A stretch of DNA of 64,000 nt from Tetracentron sinense (Eukaryota > Streptophyta > Magnoliopsida > Trochodendrales > Trochodendraceae). Shown here one piece after another: positions 33,300 through 44,692 of the stretch. The notes under the pieces are model-generated. The model was not told the origin of the DNA and ran no database searches. It worked only from the letters and a program-made list of their open reading frames with translations. Position 1 is the stretch's first letter. Every line of letters begins with the position of its first letter. Where the stretch lies: positions 10,498,499 to 10,562,498 of the forward strand of contig CM026551.1 in assembly GCA_015143295.1 (NCBI GenBank). The letters are read 5' to 3'. The translations under genes were made by a program, and so were the position numbers.

Positions 33300-33560
33300 G
33301 TCAATTAGTGTTCATTTTTTTTAGTTTGGAACATGGGTAGTGTATTTTAGTTTTCCTCTATTAGTGATCGTTGTCCCTCTATTAACGATCATTTTACTTG
33401 TAAATCGTTATTTCTCTATTAACATTCATTTTACTTCTAATTTTCCTCTATTAACGTTTATTTTCATATATTAGCTATCGTTGTTCATGTATTGGCTTAC
33501 ATCTAATTTTCTTCTATTAGCGTTCAATGTTCATTTTTCTTGTATTAGCAATCGATTTTT
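33300..33560. repeat. AT-rich short-unit array, left part
   Basis: Irregular units share CTATTAACGTTCATTTT and TATTAGCGATCGTTGTTC. The same array continues at 36305-36770, on the far side of a 2.7-kb insertion. Confidence 0.75.
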
Positions 33561-33903
33561 CTGTAGGTAAGAAGTTCGGTTAAGCCCGGGGAAGGTGTTA
33601 GGCACCCGGCACTTCCGTCATTCGACGGTTCCTTACTTCCTAGGTTTAAGTCATTTAAGATCAAATGTTAATCAAATATCATTGATGTAGTTTATACTAA
33701 CCCAAGAATGGGAGAGCTAAACTAGGGTCGGGCCCGAGTCGGGCTGCCTAAGTACTCACATTGGAGTGAGATCAGACCGAGCGTAGTTCTGGCACATGAG
33801 CCCGTGTCGAGGCTAAGGGGAGTGTTGTGTGTGCACCAAGGGTGGCTTAGGGTCTAGCCGGGAGGCTAGGGGTGGTGACCGGGTTGGTCAAGTGCTGTGA
33901 TGT

Positions 33904-34168
33904 TGGGCCTTGTAGGCCCGGGTGGAGCCCGTTAGGCTTAGGCCTGGTAGGCCGGAGAAGGAGTCCAGTGGACTAGGGTTCGGCCTGGTAGGCTAGATTT
34001 GGCCCGGTAGGCCTGGATTCGGCCCGGTAGGCCTAGGGTGAAGCCCGGTAGGCTTAGATTGGGCCCGGTAAGCCAAGGTAGAGCCCGGTAGGCTTGGGTT
34101 CGGCCAGGTAAGCCTAGGGTTAAGCCCTGTAGGCTTGGATCGGCTCGGTAGGCCTGGGGTTAAGGTCC
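33904..34168. repeat. GGCCCGGTAGGCYTRG minisatellite
   Basis: About eleven imperfect units of 20-25 bp, varying around GGCCCGGTAGGCCTGGATTC. Confidence 0.85.
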
Positions 34169-34890
34169 AAACTCAGTATTATGGTCCTTAAAAGTTAATT
34201 TGTTTATTTCAGGAGTTTTTCCCAGTGGTTAAGGATGCTTAACGTGGTTAAGAGAGAGGTCACCATGGTTAAGGGGCTTAACCAGGGTTTTAAATGGCCA
34301 AGTGAGACCATTTTGAGTTTCTCAAAATTATTTTGGATTTTGGATCATTTTCCGGATTTTCTATGATTAAGGGTCGCTTAACCATGGTTAAAAATCAACC
34401 CGGATGGGGTTTTTGACCGTGGTTAAGGGTCCTAACCACAATGAAAAAAATTACAAAAAATATTTTTGGAATCCAGAGATAGTTTTGATTTTTAATAATT
34501 TTTTCAGAATTTTATGAGGTCATGGGCTGCTTAACCATGGTTAATGTTAACTATGAGTGAGGTTTACCATGGTTAAGGGTCCAGCTGAGGTGAAAATGGG
34601 CCCAGGGTCCATGGCAGGGCCTAGACTGGCCTCCCACCCGGTCTGGGCCCTCACAAAGTCCAAAAGTGCAAAAAAAAACCTCATATTTTATCCAATTATA
34701 ACCATGATTAACACGAGTTCAACCATGGTTAAAGGGTGAATCCCGGAAATCCGAGAATACAGGGGGTAGCCTGAAGAGTAATGAAAAATTTGGGCCTTTG
34801 TGGGGCCCCAGGGGAGTTCAGGTGTGGGCCCCACATAGTCCCAAGTCGCCCAAAATCACCACATAAAATAATAGATTTCCAAAAAAAAAC

Positions 34891-35250
34891 AGATTTTTCA
34901 ACCACTGTTCGTCAGCGATTTAACCATGGTTAGAGTGCGAGTGGTGAAATTTCCAGGGGGATAACCCAGAGTGTGATGAGTCTAATCATGGCCCTGGTTT
35001 CTACCAGGGCCCACTCTAACCATGGTTAGAGTGAGGTTACAGGCAGCAACCCGAATCTGGAATTAAAAAAAAACAGATTTCCGACCTCTGGTCGTCAGCG
35101 ATTTAACCATGGTTAGAGTGCGAGTTAAGAGGTGAAATTGCACAGGGGGATAGCCCGGAGTGTGATGAGTCTAACCATGGCCCTGGTTTCGACCAGGGCC
35201 CACTCTAACCATGGTTAGAGTGAGGTTACAGGCAGCAATGCGAAACTATT
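34891..35250. repeat. 184-bp tandem duplication
   Basis: AGATTTTTCAACC…GTCAGCGATTTAACC at 34891 recurs as AGATTTCCGACC…GTCAGCGATTTAACC at 35075. Both end in TAGAGTGAGGTTACAGGCAG. Confidence 0.85.
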
Positions 35251-36304
35251 TTTTTTTTCCCAGATTTTTGAAAAACTTGCTTGGGGGCTGTTTGGCTTGA
35301 GGATGAGAGTCTAGGGGGGGTTCCTCATGGATTGAGGACCCCCCAGACCCTCAGGGAGGCCTGCTATGCTATGGGGGTGGCTGTACTCGTGGCCACACCT
35401 CCAGAAAACACCCCAAAGCCTACTGTTTTTTTTTGAAAAAAACTGAAGTTAAAAAAAAAGAAAACAAAATGGGAAAATCAAGCTAAGCAGCAAAGGGGGT
35501 GGCCGTATACCTCTGAAAGTCCGGTGGCAGCAGCTGCGCAAGGTGGTGAGCTCGGTGGAGTGGCGAGGTTGTGGTGGCGCTACGACGTCGTGGTGGGCAA
35601 AGGAAGGGGTATGAAGGCTAGGATGAGGGGACTGAACTTGGGCAAGGGTTCAGATGTGGAGGTGAGGATTCGGATCCCCTTTGACAGTGAGGGGAGTTCC
35701 CTATTTATAGGGGAGATTGAAGGGGACACACAAGGCAATAGTACCGAGGTTGGTGGAGGGATCCAGAGGTGGAGTGGGCGTCTGCAGCAGGGGAGGGGTG
35801 TTGGATGCATGCCTGAAACCGCAGGGGGTGGCGTGCTACAGGTCTGTTCACTCGTCCCCTTGTCAGGGACGGTGAGCAGTAAGATGTTTTAAAAAAAAAA
35901 AAAATTTTGTTTCTTAAACTTGTTTGGGTTTGGGCTTTAGTTCTATACGGGTATGGGCCAACCATGTTGGCCCTGCCACATTGGGTTGGCCAAACAACTC
36001 AAACACCTTTTTTTTTTTTTTTTTTAAAAGAAGGAAAAAAAAGAAAAAACCTTCTTCAGGTGGTCCCACCCTAAAGGCCATGGGCCTTGATTTTTTGATT
36101 TTTTTTCTTTTTTGTGTTCTTGGGACTTTGAAATGGGCCTTGAGCCCACGAGGTTTTAGCCTAGGGTTAGACTAGGGCTAAGCTAGGGTTAGGCCTAGGG
36201 TTTAGCTAGGGTTCACCTAGGGCTAAGGGACATAGGCTGGGTATTAACTATGATTAAAGGATTTAACCCTAGTTAACAAGGGATGTAAAAATTGGGTGCT
36301 TACA

Positions 36305-36780
36305 GTGTACATCTAATTTTCTTCTACTCGTAATCGTTGTTCCATTATTAGTGTTCATTTTTATGGATCGCTATTCTTCTATTAACGTTTATTTTTCTTG
36401 TATTAGCGATCGTCGTTCCTTATTAGTATTCATTTGTTTGTATTAGTGATCCTTCTTCCTTTATTAACATTTACTTTTTTGTATTAGTGATTATTATTCT
36501 TTATTAACGTATATCTAATTTTCATCTACTAACGATTGTGTTCCTATATTAGTATTCATTTTATTGTATCAAAAATAAATTTTCATTTATTAGCATTCAT
36601 CATTCTTGTATTAGCGATCGTTGTTCTTCTATTAGCCTAAATCTAATTTTCCTCTATTAGCGATCGTATTTCCTTTATTAGAGTTCATTTTACTTGTATC
36701 AGGAATCGTTCTTTCTCTATTAATATTTATTTTATTTAATTAGCAATCGTTGTTCATGTATTGTTGTACATCTTATTTGT
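36305..36780. repeat. AT-rich short-unit array, right part
   Basis: Continues the 33300-33560 array, with the same TATTAGCGATCGTTGTTC and CTATTAACGTTTATTTT units. Confidence 0.75.
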
Positions 36781-36929
36781 TTCTTGCTACTCATTTTGTA
36801 ATGATTTTAAGAGTCTTGCTTCTCCTCCTCGCTCATGACATGTTCAAGCTTCAAAGCAAGAAAATAGTAAAGCCAAAACTCCCAATGCAGTGCAACAAGA
36901 ATGTACAGTTTTAATCTGCCTGAAGTCTT

Positions 36930-39318
36930 ACCGAACAATCCAATTGTCTACCTAAAACTGTGAACTCGCACCACAAACATGGATTGTATCCTCGATCTTG
37001 ACCCCACAAGACTTGCATTTGCCCATTCATTGGAATCCCCATTGTAAATATCGCACAGAATTTGGTGGACACATGGAAGGAAAACAACAGATACTATGTT
37101 TTCCATGCAGATTAAGCATTTCCTTTTGCAGTTTGCTTTTTCTTCTGAAGAATCCTTCACTCTCTTCAATTCATGAAGCATCCTTGCAGCTGCTCCTTTC
37201 TGGTGTATATCTGTCTTGGTTTCTTCAAGCACTTTGAGAAAATAAAGTTCCTGCCCGAGTCTTTGGAAGTCATCTTTGTAGTGCTGTAAAACTCTCTCTT
37301 TTGCGGCACAAGGCCTCCAGCTTTCTTTTAACCTGGATCTCAGATGCATCCTTGGACCTCTGTTCTTCCTGCAACTGCAATTGTGTCATGGCCATCTCTT
37401 TAGCCTCCAGTTCCATCTTCCATTTGACGTATTCAGGAAATTAGTAGTTTAGTATGTTCACAAGCAAATTGAAGTGGAGATAGTTTAACCAACTTTCCAA
37501 GTCGAGAGGAAATATAATGAGATACGCAGCTATTGACCAACTTATCACAAGAACTACAACGGATGAAGATGATCAATCATAAGTATGGTATCTCCGTAAT
37601 AGATCCAACCCCCATATACAATCGTGACGCCAAATCTTGAGTGGCGATACAAAGCTAGAAATCCAGACCAACCTGAGCATCTTAACCATCCAGTAAACAG
37701 AAATGACTCGGATAGTAACAAGACATGATAAAGCTAACAATTGGGAACAGTGTGAATATGCATCCAGAAGTGTCGAGACTTGAATAAAAGAGGGAAGAGA
37801 AAAATACAACAGCCCATTTGATTTTTTATTAACACACCTCAGTTCCCGTTTGAGTCTCCTTGACCAGAAGCAATTGTTCTTGGAACTGCAAAAATTTCTG
37901 TTTCTTCTCCTGCAATTGAATTTTCTGCTTCTCCCAATCTGAATGCACTTCGAGGCGTGTTTTCTCTCTTTTTTCACCTCCAAACAGGTCTTAATCGACT
38001 CTGATGCACTCAACTTGGAAGCTTCCATCTCCTCTCTGAGCTTTGCATTCTCAACCTCAAGCCGTCTCAAAGTAGCATTCGCACTGCACGGCTGACTTGA
38101 CCACTTGCCTTCCTCAGATCATTATCCGCCTTCGAAAGCCTCTTCAGTCGTTGGGCTTTTTCCCTCTTCATCCTTGACATCTCCAGCTCTTCGAGATCCC
38201 TCTCCATCCTTAACTCCTTGAGCTCTGTGAGATCACCACTGACCTTTCTAGTGGCTTGTATCTCTTTCTCCTTAGCCCACTCCTTCTCTTCTTTCACCCG
38301 TTCCTTAAGCACCCTAATCTGACTTTCCAAATTCATGATAATCACATTCTTCTTATCAATAACCCCATCATCCAGTTTCTCATCAAGACTCAAATTATCG
38401 AACCTACTCATCACAGAACTAACCACATCCAAGTCCTGTGAATCTTGGTGAACTTCAGATCCAAATACAATTCCTGTGCGAGAATCACCGCTTGACAATG
38501 AGCTAGGGCAAGCCTGCAATTGGGTCTGTGTCGAGAGCCCATCAACAAACATTGTCGACGGATAAAGATTCAACCTCATCAGACACTCAATGTCTCTTGC
38601 CAATGTTGAATCAAATTCTTATGATAACAACTCATGAATGGTGGAATCACAAGTCCCTCCACCCCCAAAACCCCAACCTCCATGAAATGCACAGCGCCTC
38701 TGGGGAACGCCAAGTGCATTGTTATTCGCACCTACCATATTGCTAGTCGAAGGCAGAACCGGAATCTCCATGGTGCTTGCTCGTCCCACATGTAATTCAC
38801 TCATGATGAGAAAAAATCATTGCATCTCTTATACTCAATTGAGGGGCCGAACTTGCAGAAGCAACCGCGAGTAATCGATTAGCTGACTTAAATCCACAAA
38901 AACTGATTCGGATTCCTCAAGATTCTCATTATTACTGCTATAGCTCCTGTTCAGATATTGAAGTGAGTTGTAGAGGATGTTTGAGAGCACATCCATGTTA
39001 CCATATCAATGACCATTTCACAACATATATGATTTCAAGCTTGGACAGGGCATAATTGTACATAATATCCAGGTTCATGAACATAAATTCTATTAGGTTT
39101 CCTTCAGAATAATTCAGGCAATCGTACTCACTGGAATTAGGGTTAGGGTTTCCAATCTGGACAGAATCACTAGAATCCAGATTATCAAATGAGGTTAAGC
39201 TCGATTCAGGGGTAGAGGTTCCGGTTCTTTCATGCTTGTTATTATCAAATTCTTGTTTGTTTGATCGCTTTTTTTTTCGACTGATTCGGATACGTTTTTC
39301 TCTTACAATGCAACCCAT
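36930..39318 (-). pseudogene. Decayed MIP1-like RING-type E3 ligase
   Basis: The pieces follow the order of plant MIP1/RF4/RF298-type ligases: MGC-VREK-IR start (39318), an NPNSSEYDCLNYSEGNLIEF block, NMDVLSNIL-NSLQYLNR (about 38990), VFVDLSQL (about 38905), ELHVGRASTMEIPVLP (from 38801), the coiled-coil DLTELKELRMERDLEELE and KASGQVSRA (38250-38090), RLEVENAKLREEMEASKLSA, YKDDFQRLGQEL (about 37280), and a RING start CLICMENIVSVVFLPCVHQ. Lesions: a deletion and stop near 38998; a stop at 38619-38621; a 5-base duplication at 38081-38089; a shift at the A-run near 37970; a shift near 37295-37320; and the last RING pair CKSC (about 37005) lies in a different frame. An intron (37429-37837) remains, with GT donor but AC at the expected acceptor. 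It is thus a decayed original gene, not a retrocopy. Active relatives are cytosolic or nuclear ubiquitin ligases. Confidence 0.92.
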
Positions 39319-39566
39319 TAGGAGTAATTGAAACTGAAAGGAAATGGATCGAAATCAAGAATCCTAAAGAACCAGAGACCAAGTTTTAACGAGAGATTGA
39401 GCTAAAGAAAGTCGCCTATTATCGAAAGATAATGAGATTAAGAGGAACTCACCAATGCTAGATGGAGATTCTCGTTTGATTCACTGTCTAAGTTCCAGAA
39501 GGGAGAGACAGTCAAGGATATTCGAAATATTGGCGTATATAAAGGGAAGGGCATTGAGTGGAAGAG

Positions 39567-39710
39567 CAATGCTACGTCCACCCTGCCGTAGTTTTTCCTA
39601 TTTTTATACAAAAAAGACAAAACAAATTGATGGGTCCCAAAAAAAAGTCATTATTTTGTTTTTTTTTTTGTAAAAAATAGACAACGGAAAGTAGACAACA
39701 CACCAAGTCT
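39567..39710. mobile_element. AATGCTAyGT-type hairpin fragment
   Basis: GAGCAATGCTACGTCCACC…TATACAAAAAA and ATAGACAACGGAAAGTAGAC are shared in order with the better preserved foldback element at 40510-40682. Confidence 0.45.
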
Positions 39711-39747
39711 TTGTCGCAGCGGTACCCTGGCTTTTGTACCCTGCTTT

Positions 39748-39860
39748 TGGGGGGGGGGGGGGGGGGGGGGAGGTATCAGTTCCATTCATGAGGGGGTAGG
39801 AGTTTGTATATATTCTCCATCCGCCCACCGGTGGAAATAGCAAAATGCTCACATTTGGAC
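39748..39860 (+). mobile_element. SINE fragment behind a poly-G tract
   Basis: A run of 22 G (39749-39770) precedes GAGGTATCAGTTCCATTCATGAGG…GTTTGTATATATTCTCC, which matches the internal part of the SINEs at 5891-6040 and 47158-47328, in plus orientation. Confidence 0.55.
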
Positions 39861-40069
39861 ATAAAAAAAAAAAAAGGAAGGAATGCTAGGCATACTCTCA
39901 TAATCGTCAACCTCTCGCAGATAGATCAACACTCTAGACACAACGCTTGAGATGACGTTGTAGAATGGTGTTCTACTAAGGAGATGATAGCATGCATCTC
40001 GCACATGTTCCTCTTGATAGTACTTGCATGCATTCTCAGCTCGTCACATGTGTTCTTTTGATACTCATT

Positions 40070-40290
40070 AATTATGGTAAAGATTCACCTACCCACGGTT
40101 AAATAATCTAATCTTAATTTTTTTTTAAATATCTTACAAAAATTAACCACATGAATGAGTGAAATCAAACCAAGGTTAATTTTTTGAAATATTTTTTCTA
40201 AAAACTAAGATTAGATAATTTAACCATAAGTATGAGTGAATCTTAACCATGGTTAATAGATGTCATAGAGGACATGTGGTGAGCTTGGGA
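40070..40290. repeat. Copy of the TTAACCATGGTTAATAG foldback family
   Basis: GATTCACCTACCCACGGTTAAATAATCTAATCTTA on the left mirrors AAGATTAGATAATTTAACCATA…GAATCTTAACC on the right. Confidence 0.55.
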
Positions 40291-40509
40291 GGTGTGCAAG
40301 TACCACTCAACACAATGTGCAATGCATGTTATCACTCCACCTAGTTAAATGCCTTCACACACTAGTGGAAGAGTGTTGTCCTTAACACTCCCCCTAGTTA
40401 AATGCCTCCCCACACTAGCGGAAGAGTGCTGCCCAAGTGTAGATCTCAGGCATATGCCAAAGGTAATCAATATGTTGCCCTCGTAATCCCTACTCTCATC
40501 CTTTTTAAA

Positions 40510-40682
40510 TAAAGAGCAATGCTATGTTCATTTTCTGGTTGTCCACTTTCCCCCCTATTTGTACCAGAATACAAAATAATATGACATTTTTTTGTGGGAC
40601 TCATCACTTTTGTTTTCTTTGTTTAAAAATATGAAAAACTATTAGAAATTGACAACCGGAAAGTGTACATAGCAGAACTCTT
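40510..40682. mobile_element. Foldback MITE, AATGCTATGTTC type
   Basis: AGCAATGCTATGTTCATTTT then CTGGTTGTCCACTTTC on the left mirrors ACAACCGGAAAGTGTACATAGCAGAACT on the right, about 170 bp. Confidence 0.65.
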
Positions 40683-40834
40683 AAAAATAAAATACAACAA
40701 TGATTTTGTTTCCCCACAAAATATATATTTGATTATCTAAGAAGAGTAAGATTAAGGATTATGAGAGTATGCTTAGTTCTTTAAGAAGAAAAATCTCATC
40801 TTTTTTCTTTTAAAAAAAATGTTCATCAGTTTTA

Positions 40835-40837
<3 letters not shown>

Positions 40838-40912
<75 letters not shown>
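40838..40912. repeat. (TA)n microsatellite
   Basis: About 37 TA dinucleotides, followed by a short TTTA run. Confidence 0.95.
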
Positions 40913-40916
<4 letters not shown>

Positions 40917-42400
40917 TTATTTATTTGGTTGAAATGATATCATGTAACTAACACACAGTGTTAAGATATTGTTGGGAGGCCATTATTCGAAATGAGTATG
41001 CTATCAATTAAAAATGTTGATATTCTAAGGCTGACATAGAAATAACATATCTTTTTCTCTAATTTTGTTATCAATTTTTAGTATGAAGCCAAATTTATTT
41101 GTTTGATATTCTTTTTGATGTTTTGTTTGGAATTTTTTCTTTTGATTTTCTTCAAGGGGATTACCTAAGCTGTTAAGGAAGAACATAAACATTGATCAAT
41201 TTGACAATTATTTAATCTATTAGCAATAGAGAAAGATCTATATATATTTAGCAAAAGAACATAAACGTCTTATTTCTTATGAATTTTTCTAATGATCTAA
41301 TTCAATTTATCAAGGAAAATGCAGGAGTTGTAGATACAGTGGATTATATATCTTCCATTTTTTTAAGATCGGATAGATTCCACCAGGATACCAAGCTTTC
41401 CCTAAATAGAGTGTTAAGGCTTCTAATAAACATGGCAATCTTCAATCACACCCTCATAAAAATAACTTGATTTTCTTGAGTATGAATTACATTATGTGAA
41501 GATGGATGATGCAAACATATAGTGATCATAAATATTTAGTTTTGTATTTAAGAAAGATTCTGTCAGTAAAAATAACAAATATGATATTTTCATTGATTTT
41601 CTTAGCAACCAAACAACAGGAAATTACTTTATTAATATGTTCTCGACATGACCAAACAATGGAAAATATGAATATATTTTTCCTCTTTTTTTTTCTTTTT
41701 ATACTTTTTTAAATTTTATCGGCAACCAAAAAGGGCATAAGCATCATTGAAAAATAAAAAGAAATTTACTCTATTAAGGTTTAAATGATTCAGATTAGTC
41801 TAAATTTTCGGCTGTGAAATCATCTAGGAATCCAGCCCATCAATGGGGATAAGGTGGCACCCTAGGCCCACGTAAACGTTGGCCAAGTGGATGATGGAAG
41901 TTGGAGTTAGAAATAATGGACTTCACTAGATCTTGATCGGATTTAGTTTAAGGAAGATGCCAAAACCTAGCTTTGTTTTTGTTTGCTTCAATCACCAAGT
42001 GGATGATATCGATGTTCTTATTCCACAAACCCCTTCTCCTATCATTATTTATATTCTTATTTACTACTAGTTAGCTACGTGAAAGGAAGGAAGTATGCTA
42101 ATAACAAGAAGATTTAATTAAAAAAAATAAGAAGAAGAAAGAGGTATAATTTATTATGGCTGAGAACAAAGATCAATGACGACATAAGGATGAGGGAGCT
42201 GATATGCATTTAAGTTAAGGTAAAAAATGACATGAATAAAGTTTGTGTTACAAGATTATTAATGAAAACTCTAACTTTTCACATGGCTCCAAATTAATTG
42301 GATTCACATAATAAGATTGTTCCCGACAAAAAATAAGGAAAATGCTTAAAAGACCGCACATTTCCGCACTATGTAGGGGAATGTCAGTCATCATTGGTCC
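40913..42400. other. AT-rich intergenic DNA
   Basis: I see only short chance open frames here, with no recognisable domain and no complete repeat. CTTAGCAACCAAACA near 41600 may be a fragment of the TATGTTTGGTTGCC MITE family. Confidence 0.4.
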
Positions 42401-43034
42401 ACGTCCCCCATTTTATCAACTGTGGTTAAGATTTGCCCACCTCTAGGGTTCATTCATTCATCCTTAATTTTTTTTAATTAATCCTAATTAGTTAAACTTA
42501 ACTATAGTTAAAAGGGATTAAAAGGCACATGGACACGTCATTCCGAATGTGGGGTCCCCTAATCATTGTTCCAAAATAAGATAACGATGACGATCATCAC
42601 CTGAGCCTTATTCCGTTTTTCCTTTTCTCAGTTTTGTTTGATCCTCGGCCGTATCGCCTATTAATGTATGCATCCGCTGCAAATTATTTATTAATACATC
42701 TAGTTCCAACTTTTTTTTCCCTAGAAATACTAACCCCAGTCTTTCTCATATGCAAGGAAGATGCAACAAGTGTCAGCCCATCTTTCTGGGTAGCAACACA
42801 ACGTATTGCACCCATGCCTCTGTGGAAAAAAATTTGACGTAGTGCTTCTAAGCTATCACTCCTCTTTCTTTCCTTAAAAAGACAATCTCCTGCACCTGAG
42901 GCTCATTCTGAGGTTCCTTCTCAAAGCTAACCCCAAGGTCTTATTGAACGTGATTAAATCATCTCTTGTTCTTTTTTTCTTTGTTTTTACCAATCATTCC
43001 ATGTACTTATAAGCTGTCATGTGAGTGCTCAAAT

Positions 43035-43220
43035 TGGCAAAAGATTGTCTTTGGCGATGCCATAAAAAAATTTGCTAGCATCTACAAATTAGTGGACATG
43101 TGGCAATAAAAAGGGGAGAAGTTATTTCATTTTCTCCCCATGGTTTTGACTTTTCCCCACTTGATATCTCTCATCCTTCTTATCTCTCATCATTTTCTCT
43201 CCATGGCAACGGATTGCCGA
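43035..43220. mobile_element. Partial TGTCTTTGGCGATGCC-type element
   Basis: GATTGTCTTTGGCGATGCC and GGGGAGAAGTTATTTCATTTT match the family at 9130-9385 and 55030-55245. Confidence 0.5.
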
Positions 43221-43374
43221 GGCAATCCTTTGCCGCTCAGATAAGAGGAAGCAGTGTGCCTTCGGGTATCCCCTTGCCATACATGTTAACTAACGTCGGC
43301 AATCCTCTGCCGCTCAAATAAGAGGAAGCAGTGTGCCTTCGGGTATCCCCTTGCCATACATGTTAACTAACACC
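43221..43374. repeat. 77-bp tandem duplication
   Basis: GGCAATCCTYTGCCGCTCA at 43221 recurs at 43298. Over the 77 bases the two copies differ at only a few positions, so the duplication is recent. Confidence 0.92.
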
Positions 43375-43730
43375 TCGGCTCTTTCATGTCCTCAGTGCAA
43401 GCTATATGCTCTGTCTTGGTTCAACTTATATTCAGACTCTCAAATATAAATTTAATTTCCATTATCACATTTATTCATTTATTTAATCTCATAGCAATAT
43501 TTCATCTGCCAACAACATACACCAAAGAATTTCTTCTTAAATATAATGTTCTAGACTTGCTCGTGACATTATGCAATAGTAGTTAGATAATCATTCATAT
43601 ATCCATTATTTTTTATTTCATGTTAGATACCACGTTTGTAAATTTCCTTAATGATATTTGAAAAAAAAAAATCATTACTTCTTCTTCTTCTCTATCTCCA
43701 TGAAAACTACTTACTACATCGTGTTAATCA

Positions 43731-43834
43731 AGGTTTTTAATTTCTAAATTCTCGACTATTTCGGCTAGCCAACCCGAACCGAAATCCCGAAATATTGTGG
43801 GATTTCGGCGAAATTTCGAAATATTAATATTTTA

Positions 43835-43895
<61 letters not shown>

Positions 43896-44192
43896 CATAT
43901 TTTATTAAAATTTTATATATTTATATAAATATTATTATTTTATTTTTAAAATTAATATATAAATTTTTGAAATTTCAGTAAAAATTTTGAAATATTTCGG
44001 AATTTTAATACAAAAAAACTGTTTTAAAAAAAAAAAATCAGATTTCGACCGAAATTTTGAAATTTCATCCGAAATTTTCAAAATTTCGGACGAAATCTGA
44101 TTTTCGAAATAAACCTAGTTTCGATGTCGTTGGGGTTGTTCAAAACCGAAATTTTGTGAAATTTCAACGAAATTTTAAACCTTGGTGTCAAC
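43731..44192. mobile_element. CAAGGTTTxxAATTTC inverted-repeat element
   Basis: The element at 43739-44184 starts CAAGGTTTTTAATTTC and ends GAAATTTTAAACCTTG. Its flanks GTGTTAAT and GTGTCAAC match at 6 of 8 positions. The interior is GAAATTTCG/CGAAATTTC-rich, with a (TA)n tract at about 43841-43893. hAT-like by duplication size. Confidence 0.68.
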
Positions 44193-44297
44193 ACACACCT
44201 TTTTTCTTTTTTTTTTGCAACCCTTTTTTTCACTATTAAATATTATGTATACTTGAAGATTTTCCTAGCCCCACTCTCATCCAATTGTACTTGTGAG

Positions 44298-44692
44298 CCC
44301 ACAAATAGGGGTGATACTAGAGCCGAGTCTAACAAGCCAAGCTTTTATCAAATTGGGTGTTTTTTGAGAATGTTCAAGCTCAGCTCGGCTTGTTTATAAA
44401 TGAGGAAATCGCTCGAGCTTTTAACAAGCTCAAATAAAAATGATTAAAATAAAAACTTAAGTCTTTTAAGAAAAAGGCTGTGATTAAAGTATTTCAATAA
44501 TATATTTACATATATTATTAATTTTTTTATATGTTTAATATATATTTATAAATGATCCAAGCTTTTAACGAGCTGAGTACATAGGTTCGTTTACTAAACA
44601 AACCTAAAACATGTGTTCAAATTTGTTTGATAAGCAACCCGAGCCGAGCCGAGCTCGAGCTCGGACAGCTCGCGACCACCTCTACCCACAAA
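44298..44692. mobile_element. hAT-like element with a perfect 8-bp duplication
   Basis: CCCACAAA at 44298-44305 and 44685-44692 flanks an element that starts TAGGGGTGATACTAGAGCC and ends GCTCGCGACCACCTCTA. The interior consists of AAGCTCAGCTCGG/CCGAGCTCGAGC words around an AT-rich core. No transposase. Confidence 0.82.

Larger units (their letters stand above)
33562..36304. mobile_element. 2.7-kb GC-richer insertion with TG…CA ends, possible solo LTR
   Basis: The block begins TGTAGGTAAGAAG and ends GGGTGCTTACA, splitting an AT-rich minisatellite. The TG…CA termini and the early GGGGAAGGTGTTAGGCACCC word suggest a large solo LTR of a Gypsy-type element. No 5-bp target duplication is visible (TTTTC versus GTGTA). 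Inside are a GGCCCGGTAGGCCT minisatellite, many TTAACCATGGTTAAGG words and a 184-bp tandem duplication. I found no gag or pol coding sequence. Confidence 0.45.

Noticed and set aside
35524..35892. A 122-codon Gly-rich open frame
   Set aside because: It lies in the GC-rich repeat block, where low stop frequency opens frames by chance. The opposite strand is open too.
33562..36304. Autonomous LTR retrotransposon
   Set aside because: No second LTR, primer-binding site or gag/pol motif was found, so only a possible solo LTR is suggested.
36930..39318. A functional RING ligase gene annotated from its separate open frames
   Set aside because: The pieces are in different frames, the last RING cysteine pair is out of frame and an acceptor site is lost, so it is called a pseudogene.
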